From contig NZ_CABVIY010000006.1 in assembly GCF_902498195.1 (NCBI RefSeq), positions 248,001-312,000 of the forward strand: a DNA stretch of 64,000 nt, in the 5' to 3' direction. Below are positions 18,247 to 27,330 of this stretch, in pieces. Within the stretch, counting starts at the first letter, position 1, and the number at the start of each line of letters is the position of its first letter. The translations under genes and the position numbers were made by a program. This DNA is from Pseudomonas fluorescens. Its GTDB lineage: Bacteria > Pseudomonadota > Gammaproteobacteria > Pseudomonadales > Pseudomonadaceae. The notes beneath the pieces are model-generated. The model searched no databases. It saw only the letters and a list, made by a program, of their open reading frames with translations, and was not told where the DNA came from.

Positions 18247-19095
18247 ATGGGGTTTCTGCATAGGCTGGCCTTGCTGGGCGGCGTGTTTTTAGTGGGCCTG
18301 GGCCAGGTTCAGGCCGCCGGGACGGAAAAGGCGGACAGTCAGGCCGCCATCGCCTTGCTGGAAAAAGCCCTGGCGTATTATCACGACAACGGCGACAAAG
18401 CCTTCGCCGCCTTCAGCCGTCAGGGAGAGTTCGTCGACAAGGACCGCTATGTCTTCGTGGTCGACACCAAGGGCGTGATGCTGGCCAGCGGCGGGCCGTC
18501 CGCGGCGCTGATCGGTCGTGACGTGTCGGAGGTCCTCGGGCCGGATTTGCAGAAAACCTTCAAGGACGCCCTGAAAGTGCCGGAAGGCAACGGGATCCAG
18601 CAGGCGGAATACCGCTGGCAGAACTGGGCCGACGGCAAGGTCGAGCGCAAGCACGTGTACTACCAGCGCGTCGGCCAGCGCATTCTCGCGGTGGGCTATT
18701 ACCTGCCACGGGCGTCGGCGGAACAGGCCATGGCCTTGCTCAATAAAGCGGCGACCGACCTGGCCAAGGATGAAAAGGGCACCCTGACGGCGATCAACTC
18801 ACTCAAGGGCGGCTACCTGCAGGATGACCTGTATGTGTTCGTCGTCGACTTGAACACCCGGCGCTACGTCGCCCACGGCACCAACCTGCGCTTGATCAAC
18901 ACCGATTTCGGCAAGATCAAGGACCCGGAAGGCAAGCCGGTGGGCGAGCCGATCCTGGGACTGATCAGCCAGCAGGATTACGGCGAGTATGAATATCGCT
19001 GGAAGAACCCGGTGACCGGAAAGGTCGAGGACAAGCATGCGTACCTGAAGAAGGTCGGGCATTTCCTGGTCGCGGTGGGGTATTACAGCCCTTGA
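18247..19095 (+). CDS. Exported double-Cache-domain protein
   Basis: 282 residues: a signal peptide (about 1-22, ending VQAAG) then two Cache-type sensor domains in tandem (about 28-155 and 158-282). Each has the strand motif RYVFVVDTKGVMLASGG / LYVFVVDLNTRRYVAHG and ends RILAVGYYLP / FLVAVGYYSP. There is no membrane helix after the signal and no output domain, so it would be a free periplasmic ligand-binding protein. The partner is not evident; the preceding coiled-coil membrane gene is the nearest candidate. Confidence 0.8.
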   Translation: MGFLHRLALLGGVFLVGLGQVQAAGTEKADSQAAIALLEKALAYYHDNGDKAFAAFSRQGEFVDKDRYVFVVDTKGVMLASGGPSAALIGRDVSEVLGPDLQKTFKDALKVPEGNGIQQAEYRWQNWADGKVERKHVYYQRVGQRILAVGYYLPRASAEQAMALLNKAATDLAKDEKGTLTAINSLKGGYLQDDLYVFVVDLNTRRYVAHGTNLRLINTDFGKIKDPEGKPVGEPILGLISQQDYGEYEYRWKNPVTGKVEDKHAYLKKVGHFLVAVGYYSP

Positions 19096-19118
19096 TTTCT
19101 GCGGTGTCTGGCCTGACG

Positions 19119-19197
19119 CCTTCGCGAGCAAGCCCGCTCCCACAATGAATCCGTATAGGACACAGATCCATTGTGGGAGCGGGCTTGCTCGCGAAGG
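19119..19197. repeat. REP pair (inverted), GGGAGCGGGC family
   Basis: Perfect 29-bp arms at 19119-19147 and 19169-19197 with a 21-base loop. Lies between the convergent Cache and MFS genes. Confidence 0.9.
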
Positions 19198-19214
19198 GTG
19201 GCGACGCGGTCTAT

Positions 19215-20732
19215 CTACCGAGCCTTATGCTCCCGCCCCCGCAACAACCTGTTGGGCATCGCAATCGCCGCCGCGAGCCCCAGCAGCGACACGGCCGCAC
19301 TGACCATCAGCAAATGCCGGAACGTCAACAGCAGCTCGGCGCGCAAGGCATCCTGGGCATCCCCCGGCGCGGCATTCAGGCCATCCAGCAGGACATTCCC
19401 CGAATGCCCCTCATTGATCAGCGACGAGCCGGCCAGGTGCGCGAAGCTGGAATCCTGCAACAACGCCAGCAAGAGGGCCGACATCAACGCCACTCCCACC
19501 GCACCGCCCAGCGAGCGGAACAGGTTGGTGGTGCTGGTGGCGACGCCGATGTCGCGCTGCTCCACGGCATTCTGCGTGCCCACCAGCGAGGTTGGGAACT
19601 GCATGCCCGAGGCGATGCCGCTGAGCAACATGAACAGACTGCTCAGGACCAGGGCCTGGGGCGGGCTGAAGGCCATGCCAAGGATTGAGATCGGCATCAG
19701 GATCGCGCCGCTGAGAATCTGCGGTTTGTAGCGACCGGTCACCGACGTGCGGCGCCCGGCGAAGTACGCACCGATCGGCAACCCCATCGCCAGCGGCAGC
19801 AAATGCAGGGCGGCGGCATCGGCACCGGCGCCCGTCACGGTCTGATAGCGCAGCGGCATCAGCACAATCAGGGAAATCGCCTGGAAACTGGTGAAGAAAA
19901 TCGTGCACCAGCACAACAGGGCGTTGCGGTTGGCGAACAGGTGCATCGGCAACAAGGGCTCGCGCGCGCGACGTTCATGCCAGACGAACAACGCCAGCAC
20001 CATGACCGCACAGGCCAGCAGGCCGAGCACTTCGCTACTGCGCCAGGAATGCCCTTGGCCAACTTCGGTGATACCGAGCAACAGCGCGGTCAGACCGATG
20101 ATCATCAGCAGCGTGCCAAGGTAATCAATGACCGGCTTGCGCTGGGGAATCGGCAGCCCCACCAAATTGCGATTGGCCACCAGCCAGGCGCCCAGGCCCA
20201 GCGGCAGGTTGATCAGGAACACCCAACGCCAGGACAGGTATTCGGTCATGTACCCGCCGAGTACCGGGCCGGCCACGCTGGCCACCGCGTACATGCTGCT
20301 GAAATAGCCCTGGTAGCGACCCCGTTCGCGCGGCGGCACGATGTCGCCAATGATCGCCTGGCTGACCGAAATCATCCCGCCGGCGCCGATGCCCTGGAAA
20401 ATCCGCGCCAGTACCAGTTGCTCCATGTTCTGGGCCAGGCCGCAGAACAGCGACGCCAGGGTGAACAGGCCCATGCCGAACAGCATCAACTTGCGTCGAC
20501 CGTACAAATCACCCAGCTTGCCGTAGATCGGCACGGCCACGGTCATCGCCACCATGTAGCCGGAAATCACCCAGGCCAGCAGGCTGACATCCTTGAACTG
20601 CGCGGAAATGGCCGGCATCGACACGGCAACGATGGTCTGGTCCAGCGCGCCGAGAAAAATCGCCAGCATCAGGGCAATCAGCACGCTGCGGATGGCCGGT
20701 CTGGGCGTTTCAGGCTGGTTGAGATTGGTCAC
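19215..20732 (-). CDS. DHA2-family MFS drug exporter (EmrB/QacA type)
   Basis: 505 residues, about 14 membrane helices. The N-terminal helix LIALMLAIFLGALDQTIVAVSMPAI carries the LDQTIV motif D1 of 14-TM exporters, with motif A at GKLGDLYGRRKL and the antiporter motif C region at VAGPVLGGYM. A GTG at 20732 with AGGT upstream gives the expected N-terminus; the frame extends upstream to 20927 without conserved sequence. It exports unknown toxic compounds. Possibly downstream of pobA only by chance; 79 bases separate them. Confidence 0.87.
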   Translation of the reverse strand: MTNLNQPETPRPAIRSVLIALMLAIFLGALDQTIVAVSMPAISAQFKDVSLLAWVISGYMVAMTVAVPIYGKLGDLYGRRKLMLFGMGLFTLASLFCGLAQNMEQLVLARIFQGIGAGGMISVSQAIIGDIVPPRERGRYQGYFSSMYAVASVAGPVLGGYMTEYLSWRWVFLINLPLGLGAWLVANRNLVGLPIPQRKPVIDYLGTLLMIIGLTALLLGITEVGQGHSWRSSEVLGLLACAVMVLALFVWHERRAREPLLPMHLFANRNALLCWCTIFFTSFQAISLIVLMPLRYQTVTGAGADAAALHLLPLAMGLPIGAYFAGRRTSVTGRYKPQILSGAILMPISILGMAFSPPQALVLSSLFMLLSGIASGMQFPTSLVGTQNAVEQRDIGVATSTTNLFRSLGGAVGVALMSALLLALLQDSSFAHLAGSSLINEGHSGNVLLDGLNAAPGDAQDALRAELLLTFRHLLMVSAAVSLLGLAAAIAMPNRLLRGREHKAR

Positions 20733-20811
20733 GGGAGAACCTGCGGGTGGTAATGATCCCGCCAGAGGCAAGGGCGAGCGGGGATGCTCGCCAGTGTAAG
20801 TCGGTAGTAGG

Positions 20812-22005
20812 CTATTCGATAGCCTCATAAGGAAGCCCGACGTAATTTTCTGCAATGGTTTTTCGACCTGCTTCGGAGTCGACGAAGTAATCGAGCTCCG
20901 ACTCGGCGATGCGCTGGCTGAAGGCATCGTGTTCGTCGAACCGGTGCAGCATCGAAGTCATCCACCAGGAAAACCGCTCGGCTTTCCACACTCGGCGCAG
21001 GCAGATGGCGGAGTACTTTTCGAGCAGTTCGACTCGGCCCTCGCGATAGACCTTCAGCAGGATATTGAACAACGTGCTCACATCGCTGGCCGCCAGGTTC
21101 AAGCCTTTGGCTCCAGTGGGCGGGACAATGTGCGCGGCGTCGCCGACCAGGAACATCCGCCCGTACTGCATGGGTTCGACCACAAAACTGCGCAGCGGCG
21201 CGATGCTTTTCTCGATGGACGGACCGGTCACCAGGTTTTGCGCCAGGGCCTGTGGCAGGCGAGCCTTGAGTTCGTCCCAGAAGCGTTCGTCCGACCAGTC
21301 CTCGACCTTTTCATCGGCCGGGACTTGCAGGTAATAACGGGTGCGCGTCGCCGAACGCATGCTGCACAGGGCGAAACCGCGTTCGTGGCGGGCGTAGACC
21401 AATTCCTCGTGGACCGGCGGGGTGTCGGCGAGGATCCCGAGCCAGCCAAATGGATAGACCCGTTCGAACACCTTCAGGCATTCGGCGGGAATTGATTGAC
21501 GCGCCACGCCGTGGAAACCGTCGCACCCGGCGATGTAATCGCAATCGAGGCGGTAGCGCTCGCCATCCTTCTCGAACGTGACGAAGGTTTCGTCGGTTTT
21601 CATGCCGTGTGGAACCACGTCGGTGGCCTGGTAAATCGTCTGCGCGCCCGCCTCCCGACGAGCGGCCATGAGGTCGCGGGTGACCTCGGTCTGGCCATAG
21701 ATCATCACGGTTTTGCCCCCCGTCAGGGCTTGCAGATCGATGTGCACCCGGCGCCCGTCGAGGGCCAGTTCGAAGCCGCCGTGGACCAGCCCTTCGGTGT
21801 CCATCCGCTGACTCACACCGGCCTGGCGCAACAGCTCTACCATGCCCTGTTCAAGGACCCCGGCACGGATCCTCCCGAGGACATAATCCGGGGTTTGCCG
21901 TTCAAGAATCAGGGTGTCGATGCCGGCGTTATGCAGCAATTGACCGAGCAACAGACCGGAGGGGCCGGCGCCAATAATGGCCACTTGGGTTTTCAGCATT
22001 TTCAT
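20812..22005 (-). CDS. pobA: 4-hydroxybenzoate 3-monooxygenase PobA
   Basis: 397 residues; FAD/NADPH enzyme converting 4-hydroxybenzoate to protocatechuate. FAD-binding motifs are GAGPSGLLLGQLL, CDGFHGVARQSIPAE and FLVGDAAHIVPPTGAKGLNLA. The sequence follows the known Pseudomonas enzyme closely throughout, including RAGVLEQGMVELLRQAG and ENYVGLPYEAIE at the C-terminus. Start at 22005 (MKMLKTQVAI) or 21999. Divergent from the AraC-type pobR with 181 bases between starts, the usual arrangement for substrate-induced pobA. Confidence 0.96.
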   Translation of the reverse strand: MKMLKTQVAIIGAGPSGLLLGQLLHNAGIDTLILERQTPDYVLGRIRAGVLEQGMVELLRQAGVSQRMDTEGLVHGGFELALDGRRVHIDLQALTGGKTVMIYGQTEVTRDLMAARREAGAQTIYQATDVVPHGMKTDETFVTFEKDGERYRLDCDYIAGCDGFHGVARQSIPAECLKVFERVYPFGWLGILADTPPVHEELVYARHERGFALCSMRSATRTRYYLQVPADEKVEDWSDERFWDELKARLPQALAQNLVTGPSIEKSIAPLRSFVVEPMQYGRMFLVGDAAHIVPPTGAKGLNLAASDVSTLFNILLKVYREGRVELLEKYSAICLRRVWKAERFSWWMTSMLHRFDEHDAFSQRIAESELDYFVDSEAGRKTIAENYVGLPYEAIE

Positions 22006-22186
22006 TGTTTTTATGACTCGCAAGCTCTACGCGACCAGGGTCGGTGATTGATTTTTATGGATCGAGTGCTTGCATTTTTCCCTTGCGGGTCTGTCAATTG
22101 AAGGTGAAAACTGAGCCGAAGCCTGTACATTCTGCCAATCGGTGCGATTATCGCCCGTCATCTATTCCGAGGCCTGGATTGAAGTG

Positions 22187-23083
22187 ATGAACAAGCCTGA
22201 CCTGCCTTCGATTCCGGTGTTCAAGCTCTACGGTGAAAGCCTGGATTGGCCGACCCCCGACTTGCTGCACTGTGAAACCATCTCCAAACGCAGCCGCGAA
22301 CATCAATGGGAAATCAAACCCCACCGCCACGCCGATTTATGCCAGTTGCTCTTCGTATTCAAAGGTCAGGCAGAGCTTGAAATCGAAGGCAAACGTACGC
22401 AATTGACCGAACCGGCCATCCAGATCCTGCCACCGTTGTCGGTGCACGGTTTCCGGTTTTCCGAGGACGTCGAGGGTTTTGTGGTGACACTGGCCGCGCC
22501 GCTGATCGCCCATCTTCAAGCGCAACTGGGGCATTCGGTGAATGCGCTGGCCCAGGCCGAGAGCTACCCGGCCGGCCAGGACGCCGATTACCTGAACAGC
22601 CTGTTTGCGGCTCTGCAAACCGAATACACCAGCCATCAGCCGGCGCGGGAAATGCTCATGCATTCGCTGGTCAGCGTGATCATGGTGTGGGTCAGCCGCC
22701 GGGTGATCCAGCGACACTCGGCCAGCCAACGGCCGCAGCGTGCCCGGGAATATCTCAACGGGTTCATTCAACTGGTGGAAGAGACCTATCGCCAGCACGT
22801 CAAGGTCGAGGATCTGGCCCATCGGCTGGGCATCTCCGTGTCCCATCTCAACGGCACGTGCCGCGAACTGGCGGGCCAGCCGGCGTTGCAGATCATGCAC
22901 GAACGGCAATTGCTGGAGGCCAAGCGCTTGCTGACCTACACCAGCATGACGATTTACGAAATGTCCGACGTGTTGGGATTTTCCGATCCGACCAACTTCA
23001 CGCGCCTGTTCCGACGCCGGGTGGGGATCTCGCCCAAGGCTTTTCGCGACCGCTTGAAGGCCGACCAGGACAACCAGTCCTGA
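22187..23083 (+). CDS. pobR: AraC-family regulator PobR
   Basis: 298 residues: an N-terminal cupin-like sensor domain (about 40-100, with PHRHADLCQLLFVFKG) and a C-terminal AraC double helix-turn-helix (about 200-295, VEDLAHRLGISVSHLNG and IYEMSDVLGFSDPTNFTRLFRRRVG). Divergent from pobA, so it is the likely 4-hydroxybenzoate-responsive activator. Start 22187 chosen for the match to the family N-terminus (MNKPDLPSIPVFKLYGE). Confidence 0.92.
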   Translation: MNKPDLPSIPVFKLYGESLDWPTPDLLHCETISKRSREHQWEIKPHRHADLCQLLFVFKGQAELEIEGKRTQLTEPAIQILPPLSVHGFRFSEDVEGFVVTLAAPLIAHLQAQLGHSVNALAQAESYPAGQDADYLNSLFAALQTEYTSHQPAREMLMHSLVSVIMVWVSRRVIQRHSASQRPQRAREYLNGFIQLVEETYRQHVKVEDLAHRLGISVSHLNGTCRELAGQPALQIMHERQLLEAKRLLTYTSMTIYEMSDVLGFSDPTNFTRLFRRRVGISPKAFRDRLKADQDNQS

Positions 23084-23091
23084 CGCCTTCG

Positions 23092-23268
23092 TCAGCGCAA
23101 GGCGTTTAGCGTTGCGTTGTGGGGGATGCAACGCTCGAAATTGCAGCTGGCGTAGTCACGGGGCAGGTTGCGCAACTGCTCCACGCGCCAGGCCGCAGCG
23201 CCATACAGCCCGAGCGTCACCGCGCAGGTGATGAAAATGGCGAGGTATCTTCTTGTTTTGATGTTCAT
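23092..23268 (-). CDS. Small single-span membrane protein
   Basis: 58 residues: MNIKTRRYLAIF then a hydrophobic span (about 8-27) and a short tail with two cysteines (ASCNFERC) that could form a periplasmic disulfide. The start at 23268 has GAGG nine bases upstream. It is tail-to-tail with pobR, only 8 bases apart. No known domain; its good ribosome site and topology suggest a real gene. Confidence 0.55.
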   Translation of the reverse strand: MNIKTRRYLAIFITCAVTLGLYGAAAWRVEQLRNLPRDYASCNFERCIPHNATLNALR

Positions 23269-23321
23269 GGCGCAGACCTCTGAACGAATACCCTTCGGTA
23301 TTACCTTGAGCATAGGTCAGA

Positions 23322-23412
23322 TGTGTAGGAGCTGCCGCAGGCTGCGATCTTTTGATCTTGATGTTGAGAAGATCAGGATCAAAAGATCGCAGCCTGCGGC
23401 AGCTCCTACACA
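23322..23412. repeat. REP-like pair, GCTGCCGCAGGCTGC family
   Basis: Perfect 36-bp arms (23322-23357 and 23377-23412) with a 19-base loop. The core reads GTAGGAGCTGCCGCAGGCTG, then CGATCTTTTGATC. Confidence 0.92.
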
Positions 23413-23421
23413 GGCAATCGG

Positions 23422-24327
23422 TTACAGGCCGATATCCCACTGCGGTTCCTCGGGAAATCTCACCACCAGAAAATCCAGCAGGCTGCGCAATGCCGCCGGC
23501 ATGTGTTTGCGCGAGGCGTAGACCGCGTACACGTTCATCCGACGCGGTTCGGCATGGGGCAGCAGGCGGATCAGTTCGCCGCTGTGGATGTGCGCGCCGG
23601 CCTGATAAGTGGGCAGCATCGCCACCCCGGCACCGGCCATGGCGGCGCGCAACAGGGTGCTGGCTTCGTTGGCGCTGATGTTGCCTTGCACTGGCACCGA
23701 GACCGCTTCGCCGTCCTGTTCGAAATGCCAGAGGCTCTTGCCGAAGTAGGAGTGCGTCAGGCAATTGTGCTGGCCCAGGTCCTCGACCCGTTGTGGCGTC
23801 GGGTGTTCGCGCAGGTAAGCGGGGGAGGCGCAGATCACCGAGCGGCAGACGGTCAGCCGACGGGCGATCAGGTTCGGGTCCAGGTCGCTGCTGGTGCGAA
23901 TCGCCAGGTCGATGCGCTCATCCACCAGGTTCACCGTGCGGTCCAGCATCTGCAGGTCGATGCTGACGCCTGGGTAACGCTTGACGTACGCCGCCACCGC
24001 ATCGGCCAGTTGCGCCTGGCCGAACGAGGTGCTGACGCTGATGCGCAGCAGGCCACGGGGCGCTTCATCCGGCTCGCTGACAGCGGCGTGCAGGTCGTTG
24101 CACAGTTCGAGCATTTGCCGGCATCGCGGCAGGGTTTCACTGCCGGCGGCGGTCAGGCTCAACTTGCGGGTGGTGCGGTGCATCAGGCGCGCGCCGACCC
24201 AGTCTTCCAGCTCTGCCAGATACCGCGACACCACCGGTCGCGACAGCTCCAGATGGTCGGCGGCGGCTGACTGGCTGCCGAGGTCGACCACCGTGACGAA
24301 CACGCGCATTGCTTGAATACGGTCCAT
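23422..24327 (-). CDS. LysR-family transcriptional regulator
   Basis: 301 residues: N-terminal winged helix (MDRIQAMRVFVTVVDLGSQSAAADHLELSRPVVSRYLAELE) and a substrate-binding domain. This is the large LysR group acting on dehydrogenase or drug-related neighbours. It is divergent from the exported MBL-fold gene and the NAD(P)-binding gene at 24551-26177, so it probably controls those two. Effector unknown. Confidence 0.85.
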   Translation of the reverse strand: MDRIQAMRVFVTVVDLGSQSAAADHLELSRPVVSRYLAELEDWVGARLMHRTTRKLSLTAAGSETLPRCRQMLELCNDLHAAVSEPDEAPRGLLRISVSTSFGQAQLADAVAAYVKRYPGVSIDLQMLDRTVNLVDERIDLAIRTSSDLDPNLIARRLTVCRSVICASPAYLREHPTPQRVEDLGQHNCLTHSYFGKSLWHFEQDGEAVSVPVQGNISANEASTLLRAAMAGAGVAMLPTYQAGAHIHSGELIRLLPHAEPRRMNVYAVYASRKHMPAALRSLLDFLVVRFPEEPQWDIGL

Positions 24328-24417
24328 GATTTGCCCGATTTCAGAAACAAACTATGGCCAATAATCGCATTTTTTGTACCAAGTCACGCAACTAAGCTCT
24401 CGTTCATCGCCCGTCCC

Positions 24418-24519
24418 TGTAGGAGCGAGCTCTGCTCGCGATGGTCATCAACGATAACGCTGGGAACCTGATACCCCGCGGCGTCCTGTCGTCCATCGCG
24501 AGCGGGCTCGCTCCTACAA
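24418..24519. repeat. REP pair (inverted), TAGGAGCGAGC family
   Basis: Arms CTGTAGGAGCGAGCTCTGCT... and ...GCGAGCGGGCTCGCTCCTACA about 50 bases apart, inside the 223-base divergent promoter region between the LysR and MBL genes; an unusual place, since most REPs here lie at gene ends. Confidence 0.85.
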
Positions 24520-24550
24520 GGAGCAAGCCATCAAAATCACGGAGCAACAC

Positions 24551-25426
24551 ATGATCGGCCTCACCTCTCTCAAACGTATTTTCCTGGCCTCCGCCCTCGG
24601 TTTCGCCGCCCACGCCCACGCCTCGCCACTGACGCTGGATGTCTACAACCCCGGCGAGAAAGCGATTTTCCCGGTGACGTCGGTGCTGGTCAGCGGTGAG
24701 AAAGAGGCGATCCTGGTGGATGCGCAATTCGGCAAATCCCAGGCCGAACAGGTGGTGGAAAAGATCCGCGCCAGCGGTAAGCAATTGACCACCATCTACA
24801 TCAGCCACGGTGACCCGGATTACTACTTCGGCCTCGACACCCTGACCGCTGCATTCCCCAAGGCCAAAGTGCTTGCTTCGAAGCCGACCGTCGATCACAT
24901 CAAGCAGACCGTCGACGGAAAGCTCGCGTTCTGGGGCCCGAAAATGGGGGCCGATGTGCCGGCCAGAACCATCGTGCCGGACGTGCTCAAGGGCGACAGC
25001 CTGATCCTCGAAGGGCAGAAGTTGCAGGTGGTCGGTCTGGAGGGCAAGCAACCGGATCGCAGTTTCGTCTGGATTCCGTCGATCAAGGCCGTGGTGGGCG
25101 GTGTGGTCGTGGCAGAAAATATTCACCTGTGGATGGCCGACACCCAGACCCCGCAGTCCCATGTCGACTGGTTGGCTACGCTGCATTCCATCGAAACCCT
25201 GAAACCGGACACCCTCGTGCCGGGCCATTACCTGGGCGACAGCACAAGGTCACTGGCCGCTGTGCAGTTCACCGCCGGGTACATCAAGGCCTTCGACGAA
25301 GAAACCGCCAAGGCCAGGGATTCCGCCGCCCTGATCGCCGCGATGAAAAAGCGCTTCCCGGCACTGGGCGAGGAAAGCTCGCTGGAGCTGAGCGCCAAGG
25401 TCGCCAAGGGCGAGATGAAGTGGTAG
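24551..25426 (+). CDS. Exported metallo-beta-lactamase-fold hydrolase with altered metal motif
   Basis: 291 residues: signal peptide (about 1-25, ending HAHASP) and an MBL-fold domain. The usual HxHxDH metal motif reads HGDPDY (in IYISHGDPDYYFG), so the second and last histidines are Asp and Tyr, while the downstream VPGH histidine is present. This suggests one metal at most or a changed chemistry. Followed by a REP pair and the NAD(P)-binding gene in the same direction. Probably periplasmic; substrate unknown. Confidence 0.82.
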   Translation: MIGLTSLKRIFLASALGFAAHAHASPLTLDVYNPGEKAIFPVTSVLVSGEKEAILVDAQFGKSQAEQVVEKIRASGKQLTTIYISHGDPDYYFGLDTLTAAFPKAKVLASKPTVDHIKQTVDGKLAFWGPKMGADVPARTIVPDVLKGDSLILEGQKLQVVGLEGKQPDRSFVWIPSIKAVVGGVVVAENIHLWMADTQTPQSHVDWLATLHSIETLKPDTLVPGHYLGDSTRSLAAVQFTAGYIKAFDEETAKARDSAALIAAMKKRFPALGEESSLELSAKVAKGEMKW

Positions 25427-25437
25427 CCCGCGAACCC

Positions 25438-25516
25438 TGTAGGCGCTGCCGCAGGCTGCGATCTTTTGACGTTAAAAACCAAAATCAAAAGATCGCAGCC
25501 TGCGGCAGCTCCTACA
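25438..25516. repeat. REP-like pair, GCTGCCGCAGGCTGC family
   Basis: Near-perfect arms around the core GCTGCCGCAGGCTGCGATCT with an AT-rich loop, between the MBL gene and the NAD(P)-binding gene. Confidence 0.88.
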
Positions 25517-25562
25517 AAGAGCAGTCGTGCAGCAAGATATTTTGGACCCACTGGAGAACGCT

Positions 25563-26177
25563 ATGAGCAACATCGCAATCATCGGTGCCACCGGTCGCGC
25601 CGGTAGCCAACTGCTGGAAGAGGCCCTGCGTCGCGGTCACAGCGTTACCGCCATCGCCCGTGACACCTCGAAGATCGCCCCGCGTGCCGGTGTGGTCGGC
25701 AAGGCCGTCGATGCGCGGGATGCCACGGTATTGCAAGCGGCCATTGCCGGGCATGACGTGGTCATCAGCGCGGCGCATTTCGCGACGCTGCCGGCCAGTG
25801 CCGTCATCGGTCCGGTGAAAGGTGCCGGGGTCAAACGCCTGTTGGTGGTAGGCGGTGCCGGTTCGTTGTTGTTGCCCGACGGAACGCGGGTGATCGACAG
25901 CGAGGGCTTCCCCGAGGCCTACAAAGCCGAAGCAGGGGCCGGTGCCTTGTTTCTGGAAAACCTGCGTCAGGAACAGGAACTGGACTGGACCTTTTTGTCG
26001 CCATCGGCGGAATTTGTCGAGGGCGAGCGTACCGGTTCGTTCCGGCTGGGCCAGGATGATTTGCTGGTGAGCCGTGAAGGGCGCAGCTGGATCACGTTCG
26101 CCGATTACGCGATTGCGATGCTGGATGAGGTGCAAGGGCCAAAGCATTCTAAGCAGCGGTTCACCGTCGGGTATTAA
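25563..26177 (+). CDS. NAD(P)H-binding atypical SDR (NmrA-like)
   Basis: 204 residues with the Rossmann start MSNIAIIGATGRAGSQLLEEAL (GxxGxxG). There is no canonical YxxxK, as in the NmrA/YwnB-like group of sensors and reductases. GGAG lies eight bases before the ATG at 25563. Same direction as the MBL gene and likely under the same LysR regulator. Confidence 0.82.
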   Translation: MSNIAIIGATGRAGSQLLEEALRRGHSVTAIARDTSKIAPRAGVVGKAVDARDATVLQAAIAGHDVVISAAHFATLPASAVIGPVKGAGVKRLLVVGGAGSLLLPDGTRVIDSEGFPEAYKAEAGAGALFLENLRQEQELDWTFLSPSAEFVEGERTGSFRLGQDDLLVSREGRSWITFADYAIAMLDEVQGPKHSKQRFTVGY

Positions 26178-26194
26178 CCGCGCGGCTGAAAACA

Positions 26195-26277
26195 TTCGCG
26201 AGCAAGCCCGCTCCCACATTCGATTGCATTCCTGCTGACGGAACCGGATCAAATGTGGGAGCGGGCTTGCTCGCGAA
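26195..26277. repeat. REP pair (inverted), GGGAGCGGGC family
   Basis: Perfect 26-bp arms at 26195-26220 and 26252-26277, between convergent genes. Confidence 0.9.
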
Positions 26278-26290
26278 GTTTTTCAGAATT

Positions 26291-27172
26291 TCAGCGGCTC
26301 TGCGCCTGCTCCACCAACCACCCCGTCAACTCGCGCAATTTCGGCGAAGGTGCGGGTTTTTCCGGGAACACCAGGTAATACCCCAGTCCGGTTTTTACCT
26401 TCAGGTCAAAGGGCATGACCAGCCGTCCGGCGTCCAGGTCATCGCCGATCAACGACCAGTCGCCAATCGCCACCCCTGTCCCCTGTGACGCCATCGACAT
26501 CGCCAGGTCCAGCGTTTCGAAGTGCTGGCCCTTGCCGACATTGCTCAACTGCACGTCCGCGGCTTTCAGCCAGGCCTTCCAGTCCCGTTCATCGCGAGTG
26601 GGGTGCAACAGCAGGTGTTGTTGCAGGTCGGCCGGGCTCTGCAGGGCCAGCGTTCCTTCCAGCATCGGCCGGGAACACACCGGCGTCAGTTGCTCGTCGA
26701 ACAGGTGACAGGACGCCAGCGCGCTGTCCGGCGGCGGGCCGTACATCACCGCCGCGTCGAACTGCTCGCGATGGAAATCCACGCCATGCTTGACCGTGGT
26801 GGTGAGTTCCACCGGCACATCCGGGCGTTCCCGTTGCCACTGCAAAAGACGCGGCAACAACCAGCGCATGACGCAAGTCGGCGCCTTGAGTTGCAGGGTT
26901 TCGCGTTTCTCGCCGATCTGATCGACGGCCTCGTCGATCAAGCCGAAAATCTGCTGCACCCGTGGCAGCCACTCCCGTCCTTCGGCCGTCAGGTCCAGGC
27001 CCCGGGCCTGGCGGATGAACAATTCATAACCGAGAAAATCTTCCAGCCCGGCGATCTGCCGACTCACCGCGCCCTGGGTGATGAACAGCTGTTCGGCGGC
27101 ACGGGTGAAGTTGCAGCACTGCGCGGTAATCAGAAAAGTGTGCAGCGCCGGCAGGGGAGGCAGTCGTTTCAT
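26291..27172 (-). CDS. LysR-family regulator (GcvA-like)
   Basis: 293 residues; the N-terminus MKRLPPLPALHTFLITAQCCNFTRAAEQLFITQGAVSRQIAGLE is typical of the GcvA branch, followed by a periplasmic-binding-like effector domain. Divergent from the decarboxylase gene with 158 bases between starts; likely the pathway regulator of the decarboxylase, aldehyde dehydrogenase and transporter genes. Confidence 0.87.
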   Translation of the reverse strand: MKRLPPLPALHTFLITAQCCNFTRAAEQLFITQGAVSRQIAGLEDFLGYELFIRQARGLDLTAEGREWLPRVQQIFGLIDEAVDQIGEKRETLQLKAPTCVMRWLLPRLLQWQRERPDVPVELTTTVKHGVDFHREQFDAAVMYGPPPDSALASCHLFDEQLTPVCSRPMLEGTLALQSPADLQQHLLLHPTRDERDWKAWLKAADVQLSNVGKGQHFETLDLAMSMASQGTGVAIGDWSLIGDDLDAGRLVMPFDLKVKTGLGYYLVFPEKPAPSPKLRELTGWLVEQAQSR

Positions 27173-27330
27173 TGGGATCCAAGGTATGACGTGAGGACAT
27201 GGCTAGTATGACTTTTTATCCATTGTTGCGGCTACGTGTCGCCCGTTCCAATGAGGCCATCCCTGGACCTGCGAATCCATCATAAACACACGCAGGCCCG
27301 GCGTCTCAAACGAACAAGAAGGGCAATGAC

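Noticed and set aside
19171..19731. Open frame starting within a REP pair (MWERACSRR...)
   Set aside because: REP sequences read as WERACSR/GAGLLAK in many places in this window; these starts are artefacts of the repeats.
22006..22186. Operator for PobR in the pobA-pobR gap
   Set aside because: The region must hold it, but I could not identify a convincing repeated or palindromic site by eye.
23322..23412. Perfect 36-bp inverted repeat as insertion-sequence ends
   Set aside because: No transposase between or near the arms; the same arm sequence recurs in other gaps, so it is a REP-like family.
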